Source: Streptomyces mobaraensis NBRC 13819 = DSM 40847
GTDB taxonomy: Bacteria > Actinomycetota > Actinomycetes > Streptomycetales > Streptomycetaceae
Direction of reading: 5' to 3'
DNA: 64,000 nt
Assembly (NCBI RefSeq): GCF_017916255.1
Contig: NZ_CP072827.1
Coordinates: 4,303,501-4,367,500 of the forward strand
Both the position numbers and the translations under genes were made by a program. Each line of letters opens with the position of its first letter. Position 1 is the first letter of the stretch. Below the pieces are notes generated by a model. That model did not search any database. It saw only the letters and a program-made list of their open reading frames with translations, and had not been told where the DNA came from. Shown here piece after piece: positions 60,395-64,000 of this stretch.

Positions 60395-62008
60395 ATGAGC
60401 GTGGACACCAGAACACCCCGCACACCTACGGGGGGAAGCTCTTCCGGGTACGACGACCAGCCCGCGCTGAGTACGGTGAAAGTCCCGTCCGACCCCGCGC
60501 AGGTCTCCGGCAACCACCTGAGCTTCCGCGTGCAGCTCGCGCGTCCCCCGCACGCCGCCGCCCGGCACTACGCCGGAGTCGCCGCCGACACGGCGCAGCT
60601 GCCCACCGTCAAGGGCCCGGCCAGGCGCCGGGCCCCCGTGGTGTGGAGCGGGCGGGCCGAGCCCGGTGACGCGGCGCCGACCCGGCTCCTCGACGCCGTA
60701 CGGGAGTCCGGGGCCGCCCGTACCGCCGGCGGCGGCGAGGCCGGGGCCACCCAGGTCCTGCCGCGGATCGGCGTCGACGACGCCCCGACCACCGTCATCG
60801 GCCCCCGTGGACCGCTGGAGCCGGGTGAGCCGCTGCTCAGCGGCATCCGCCCGACCCATGGCGCGTTCGACGAACAGCCGTACGGCCACGGCGAGTTCGA
60901 CGTCGGCGAGGACGGCTGGTCCGACGAGGACGACGGGGAGGACCGGGACTCCAGGAACGACGGCCGCGACGCCCTGCTGCACGCCTACTACCCCGGGCGC
61001 CGGATGAACCTGGGCGTCGTCCTGCTGCCGCTGCGCGTCTTCCTCGGGCTGATCTCCGTCTACGCCGGCATGGGCAAGCTCTGCGACCCCGTCTACTTCG
61101 ACGGCGGCAAACGCGGCTCCATGGTCACCTGGCTGACCTCCCTGCACCCCTGGCCCGCCGCCGCCCCGCTCCGGGAGCTGGCGCTGGCCCACCCGGTGGG
61201 CGCGGGCCTGACCGTGGCCTTCCTCCAGATCATCGTCGGCGTCCTCACCATCTTCGGCCTCTGGCAGCGCCTCGCCGCCGCCATCGGCGTCCTGCTCTCG
61301 GCCACCCTGCTGGTCACGGTGAGCTGGCGGACCGTGCCGGTCTACGACGCGCCGGACATCATCTACCTGGCCGCCTGGAGCCCGTTGGTGATCGCGGGCG
61401 CCCCGGTGTACTCCGTCGACGGCCGGCTCGCCGGCGAGGCGTGGCGGCGGCTGGGTCCGCGGGCCGGGATCGGGCAGCTGCGGCGGCGGGTGCTGCGCCG
61501 CGGCACGGTCATGGCGACGGTGCTCATCGGCCTTTCCCTGCTGGTCGGTTCGACGCTCGGCGGGGCCGTCCGCTCCTCGCGGCCGGCGCCGGCGCCGGGT
61601 CCGTCCGCCCCGCCGGTCAACAACCTGCCCGGCTCGCCGCTTCCGCAGCGTCCGTCGGCCGGCTCCTCCCCGCGCGGCGGGGCGCACGGCTCCGCGACGC
61701 CGGGGACGCCCCGGCCGAGCGCCACGGGCCGGAAGTCCCCGTCGCCGAGCGCGAAGCCGGCCGTCCCCGGTTCGGTCAAGACACCGACCGGAGCGGCGAC
61801 TTCAGGCCATGCGGAGGCCGGCACCGGCGGTCCCCGCCCCGCGACCCGGACGCCCCACCAGCGTCCCGCCGCCCCGGCGGCACCGCACAGCCCCTCGGGC
61901 GCCGCGACCACCGGCGGTTCGGGCGGCGGTGGGACGACGTCGGGCGGCACGGGAACGTCCGGCGGCTCGACGGGCGGGGGCGGCGCCCTCGGCGGTCTCC
62001 TGGGCTGA
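60395..62008 (+). CDS. DoxX-family membrane protein with long disordered tails
   Basis: 537 residues. Residues 1-205 are a hydrophilic, acidic N-terminal region. A DoxX-like four-helix domain follows (VLLPLRVFLGLISVYAGMGKLCDPVYFDG, LTVAFLQIIVGVLTIFGLW, RLAAAIGVLLSATLLVTVSW), then a further helix (VMATVLIGLSLLVGSTLGGA) and about 130 residues of Pro/Ser/Gly/Thr-rich sequence ending in a poly-Gly run (GGGGALGGLLG). DoxX proteins are linked to redox or sulfur metabolism; the function here is unknown. TAAGCT (60373-60378) is a likely -10 box. Confidence 0.8.
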   Translation: MSVDTRTPRTPTGGSSSGYDDQPALSTVKVPSDPAQVSGNHLSFRVQLARPPHAAARHYAGVAADTAQLPTVKGPARRRAPVVWSGRAEPGDAAPTRLLDAVRESGAARTAGGGEAGATQVLPRIGVDDAPTTVIGPRGPLEPGEPLLSGIRPTHGAFDEQPYGHGEFDVGEDGWSDEDDGEDRDSRNDGRDALLHAYYPGRRMNLGVVLLPLRVFLGLISVYAGMGKLCDPVYFDGGKRGSMVTWLTSLHPWPAAAPLRELALAHPVGAGLTVAFLQIIVGVLTIFGLWQRLAAAIGVLLSATLLVTVSWRTVPVYDAPDIIYLAAWSPLVIAGAPVYSVDGRLAGEAWRRLGPRAGIGQLRRRVLRRGTVMATVLIGLSLLVGSTLGGAVRSSRPAPAPGPSAPPVNNLPGSPLPQRPSAGSSPRGGAHGSATPGTPRPSATGRKSPSPSAKPAVPGSVKTPTGAATSGHAEAGTGGPRPATRTPHQRPAAPAAPHSPSGAATTGGSGGGGTTSGGTGTSGGSTGGGGALGGLLG

Positions 62009-62020
62009 CACCGGTATCGC

Positions 62021-62062
62021 GCGCCGCGGCCCCGCACCCACTCGGGTGCGGGGCCGCGGCGC
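62021..62062. terminator. Very strong bidirectional terminator
   Basis: Perfect 19-bp arms GCGCCGCGGCCCCGCACCC (62021-62039) and GGGTGCGGGGCCGCGGCGC (62044-62062) with a 4-base loop, between convergent DoxX and nucleotidyltransferase genes. Confidence 0.9.
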
Positions 62063-62074
62063 GTGGTGCGGGCG

Positions 62075-62797
62075 TCAGCCGGCGAGTTCCCGGGCCGCCT
62101 CCGTCAGGTCCTTGGCGGTGTCGATGGCCCGCCAGTAGGCGCCGTGCGGCAACGGGTAGCCGGCCAGCCGCCGTTCCCGGGCCAGGCGGGGGAAGGTGGT
62201 GCGCTCGTGGTCGCCGCGCTCGGGCAGCAGCTCGGCGAAGCCCGCCGAGAAGACGTAGACGCCCGCGTTGATCAGGTAGGGCGAGGGCGGGGCCTCGATG
62301 AAGTCCAGGACGTGCCCGAACTCGTCGGTCTCGACCGCGCCCCAGGGGATCCGGGGCCGGGCCAGGGCGAGGGTCGCGGTGGCGTCCCGCTCGTGGTGGA
62401 AGGCGGCCATCTCGCGGAGCGAGAACCGCGTCCAGATGTCCCCGTTGGTGGCGTACCAGGGCCGGTCCGGGTGGGGGAGCGAGGCGGCGGCGTGCCTGAG
62501 GCCGCCGCCGCGGCCGAGCGGCTCCTTCTCGACCACCGTCGTCACCCGCAGCGGGAGGTCGGCCGACGCGAGCCACGCCTGGAGCACCTCGGCGAGGTGG
62601 CCGCAGGAGACGACGGCGTCGGTGACGCCCTCGGCGGCCAGCCAGGCCAGTTGGTGGCCGATGATCGGCATGCCGGTGCCGGGGATCTCGACCATCGGCT
62701 TGGGGCGGTCGTCGGTGTAAGGGCGAAGCCGTGACCCCTGGCCTCCGGCCAGGATCACGGCTTGCGCGGGTGTGGGGACGGGGTGCGTGCCGGTCAT
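62075..62797 (-). CDS. NDP-sugar nucleotidyltransferase
   Basis: 240 residues with the nucleotidyltransferase signature AVILAGGQGSRLRPYTDDRPKPMVEIPG at the N-terminus, a metal-binding Asp in WYATNGDIW, and PLINAG-like SPYLINAGVYVFS. It resembles GDP-mannose or UDP-sugar pyrophosphorylase-type enzymes; the exact sugar is unknown. ATG 62797 follows minus-strand TATCGT (62805-62810) by seven bases, a leaderless pattern. Confidence 0.88.
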   Translation of the reverse strand: MTGTHPVPTPAQAVILAGGQGSRLRPYTDDRPKPMVEIPGTGMPIIGHQLAWLAAEGVTDAVVSCGHLAEVLQAWLASADLPLRVTTVVEKEPLGRGGGLRHAAASLPHPDRPWYATNGDIWTRFSLREMAAFHHERDATATLALARPRIPWGAVETDEFGHVLDFIEAPPSPYLINAGVYVFSAGFAELLPERGDHERTTFPRLARERRLAGYPLPHGAYWRAIDTAKDLTEAARELAG

Positions 62798-62863
62798 GCC
62801 CCGCACGATATGCCGTGCCGCGGGGTGCGGTGCGACCGGCCGCCGCCGGGGGCGGGAGGGCCG

Positions 62864-63280
62864 TCAGTGGCCCTGGGCCACCCCGGAGGCGTACGAGGTG
62901 TCGCAGACCGGGCGCGAGTACGCCTGGGCCTTCTTCGCGGAGTGGTACTTGGCGACGGCGGCCTGGCCGAGGACGCGGGCGATGTCGACGCAGTAACGGG
63001 CCAGCGAGGGACGGCCGTTGGTGGCGACCTGGAGGTGGGTCAGGGCCACTCCGGGGTTCTTCTCCTGGAGCTCCGTGAGCAGCTTGTCGCGCAGCACCTC
63101 ATGCGGGGCGCGGGCCCTGGCCTGGCTGGAGGCGGCGTCCGAGGACGCGGTGAGCACCTGCGACTCGGCGTTGGGCGCCGCCCACGGGACCCGGGTGACG
63201 GCGAGGGTCCCGGAGAGCACCATGACGACGGGGAGGACGAGGGCGAGGGTTCTGCCGATGCGGCGGGCGGCCTGGTTCAT
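62864..63280 (-). CDS. Small secreted or membrane-anchored protein
   Basis: 138 residues. An N-terminal signal or anchor helix (LALVLPVVMVLSGTLAV) is followed by a soluble, mostly helical domain with two cysteines (RYCVDIARVLG, SRPVCDTSYASG) that could form a disulfide outside the cell. I do not recognise a family. TACCAT (63288-63293) lies seven bases before ATG 63280 on the minus strand, suggesting a leaderless mRNA, with a palindrome about 45 bases further up. Confidence 0.75.
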   Translation of the reverse strand: MNQAARRIGRTLALVLPVVMVLSGTLAVTRVPWAAPNAESQVLTASSDAASSQARARAPHEVLRDKLLTELQEKNPGVALTHLQVATNGRPSLARYCVDIARVLGQAAVAKYHSAKKAQAYSRPVCDTSYASGVAQGH

Positions 63281-63324
63281 GCCGCAGATGGTAGCGAGGC
63301 GTAATGAGACCGCGACATTTAGTC

Positions 63325-63338
63325 ACCCGATCGGGTGG
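63325..63338. promoter_or_regulatory. 14-bp palindrome CACCCGATCGGGTG, operator candidate
   Basis: Perfect palindrome upstream of the small secreted protein gene, flanked by a wider dyad GTAATG (63302-63307) and CATTAC (63340-63345). Confidence 0.4.
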
Positions 63339-63480
63339 CATTACCTCGGCCCTTCGGTGGGAAGGGTTGACGCCCGGGCGGCCGGACCTGGGGCGGGCGG
63401 CCCGAAATCGGTGACGCGTCCGGTTGACGGGCCGTGAGGGCCGCCGTGCCGCCCGCGCCGGGGCGGCACGACGGCGTGAA

Positions 63481-64000
63481 TCAATCGCTCAGCCGCTCGC
63501 CCGACGAGGTCGAGAACACGTGCAGCTCGCCCGGGCGGGGGACGACGTGCAGGGCCGAGCCCTTCTCCGGCACCCGCCGGCCGTTGACGCGGACCACCAG
63601 GTCCTTCTGCTCGCCGCCGACCTCCGCCGTGCCGTACACGTAGCCGTCGGCGCCCAGCTCCTCGACCACGTTGACCGTGACGGCCAGGCCGGCGGGGGCG
63701 TCGGCGGCCTCCTTGCTCAGCGTCCGGGCCGTGTCGCCGTTCTGCTCCACGACGTCGAAGTGCTCGGGCCGGACGCCGACGGTGACCGTCCGGTCGCCCC
63801 GGTCGGCCGCGGCGGCCAGCGCCTCCCGGGAGACCGGCACCACGCTGTTGCCGAACTTGACGCCGCCGTCGGTGATCGGCACCTCGACCAGGTTCATGGC
63901 CGGGGAGCCGATGAAACCCGCGACGAAGAGGTTGGCCGGGCGGTCGTACATATTGCGCGGCGAGTCGATCTGCTGGAGCAGCCCGTCCTTGAGCACCGCC
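63481..64000 (-). CDS. msiK: ABC sugar-import ATPase MsiK, C-terminal part
   Basis: The gene runs off the right edge; about 172 C-terminal residues are seen. The end of the ATPase domain (LKDGLLQQIDSPRNMYDRPANLFVAGFIGSPAMNL) is followed by the MalK-type regulatory OB domain (VTVGVRPEHFD, VNVVEELGADGYVYGTAEV). Gene order after rlmB equals that of S. coelicolor msiK (SCO4240), a shared ATPase serving several carbohydrate ABC importers. Walker motifs are outside the window, so the name rests on the C-terminal domain and context. Confidence 0.85.
   Translation of the reverse strand, partial: AVLKDGLLQQIDSPRNMYDRPANLFVAGFIGSPAMNLVEVPITDGGVKFGNSVVPVSREALAAAADRGDRTVTVGVRPEHFDVVEQNGDTARTLSKEAADAPAGLAVTVNVVEELGADGYVYGTAEVGGEQKDLVVRVNGRRVPEKGSALHVVPRPGELHVFSTSSGERLSD

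Overview
This 64 kb window is chromosomal DNA of a Streptomyces-type actinomycete. The evidence is very high GC with codon third positions almost always G or C, GTG/TTG starts, and actinomycete-specific genes: mycothiol synthesis (mshA, mshD), nur, glnR, rsiG, carD, msiK, a CssRS secretion-stress system and many leaderless promoters. Gene content matches what I remember of the Streptomyces coelicolor SCO4144-SCO4240 core region. This is ordinary housekeeping chromosome. I see no prophage, insertion sequence, CRISPR array, rRNA, tRNA or biosynthetic gene cluster.

Layout. 0-5 kb: two similar NADPH-dependent FMN reductases, each next to its own regulator (a TetR divergent from a reductase-MFS pair, and an HxlR), two acetyltransferases and an Eis-like protein. 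5-8.4 kb: asparaginase, the c-di-GMP-dependent anti-sigma factor RsiG, D-aminoacyl-tRNA deacylase and YgfZ. 8.4-12 kb: a cobalamin riboswitch followed by a BtuC-BtuD-BtuF-type ABC importer and the nickel regulator Nur, all in one direction. 12-18 kb: nitrobindin-like protein, a 33-residue membrane peptide, a DsrE protein, and a sulfurtransferase-DUF1416 operon preceded by a leaderless cysteine-containing leader peptide. 18-22 kb: a heterodimeric ABC exporter. 23-25 kb: glnR, preceded by a small coupled ORF, and a LacI regulator. 25-31 kb: a DUF89 protein with an in-frame minisatellite, then HtrA-like protease and the CssRS pair. 31-41.8 kb: an Rpn-like nuclease, a secreted 5'-nucleotidase, mshD, a GntR-ABC transporter trio, then ppk-CHAD-Nudix.

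41.8-42.6 kb looks like a rearrangement junction relative to my memory of S. coelicolor. pstSCAB, expected after the Nudix gene, is absent. Instead there is a small secreted ricin-type lectin, after which the order continues with a methyltransferase, mshA, a YbjN protein, an MFS transporter, phosphoglycerate mutase, a metallothionein-like peptide, phoU, and phoR-phoP with a PHO box. 51-64 kb: a lipoprotein, carD, ispD-ispF, a PPOX-class flavoprotein, two tandem acyltransferase-3 proteins, cysS, rlmB, a DoxX protein, a nucleotidyltransferase, a small secreted protein and the C-terminal part of msiK.

Together these genes cover phosphate (PhoRP/PhoU/Ppk/CHAD/nucleotidase), nitrogen (GlnR), metal and cofactor (Nur, B12), thiol (MshA, MshD, CysS, sulfurtransferase) and envelope-stress (CssRS/HtrA) control. 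All functional names come from reading the sequence and from family knowledge; no database search was possible. Locus numbers of S. coelicolor are from memory.
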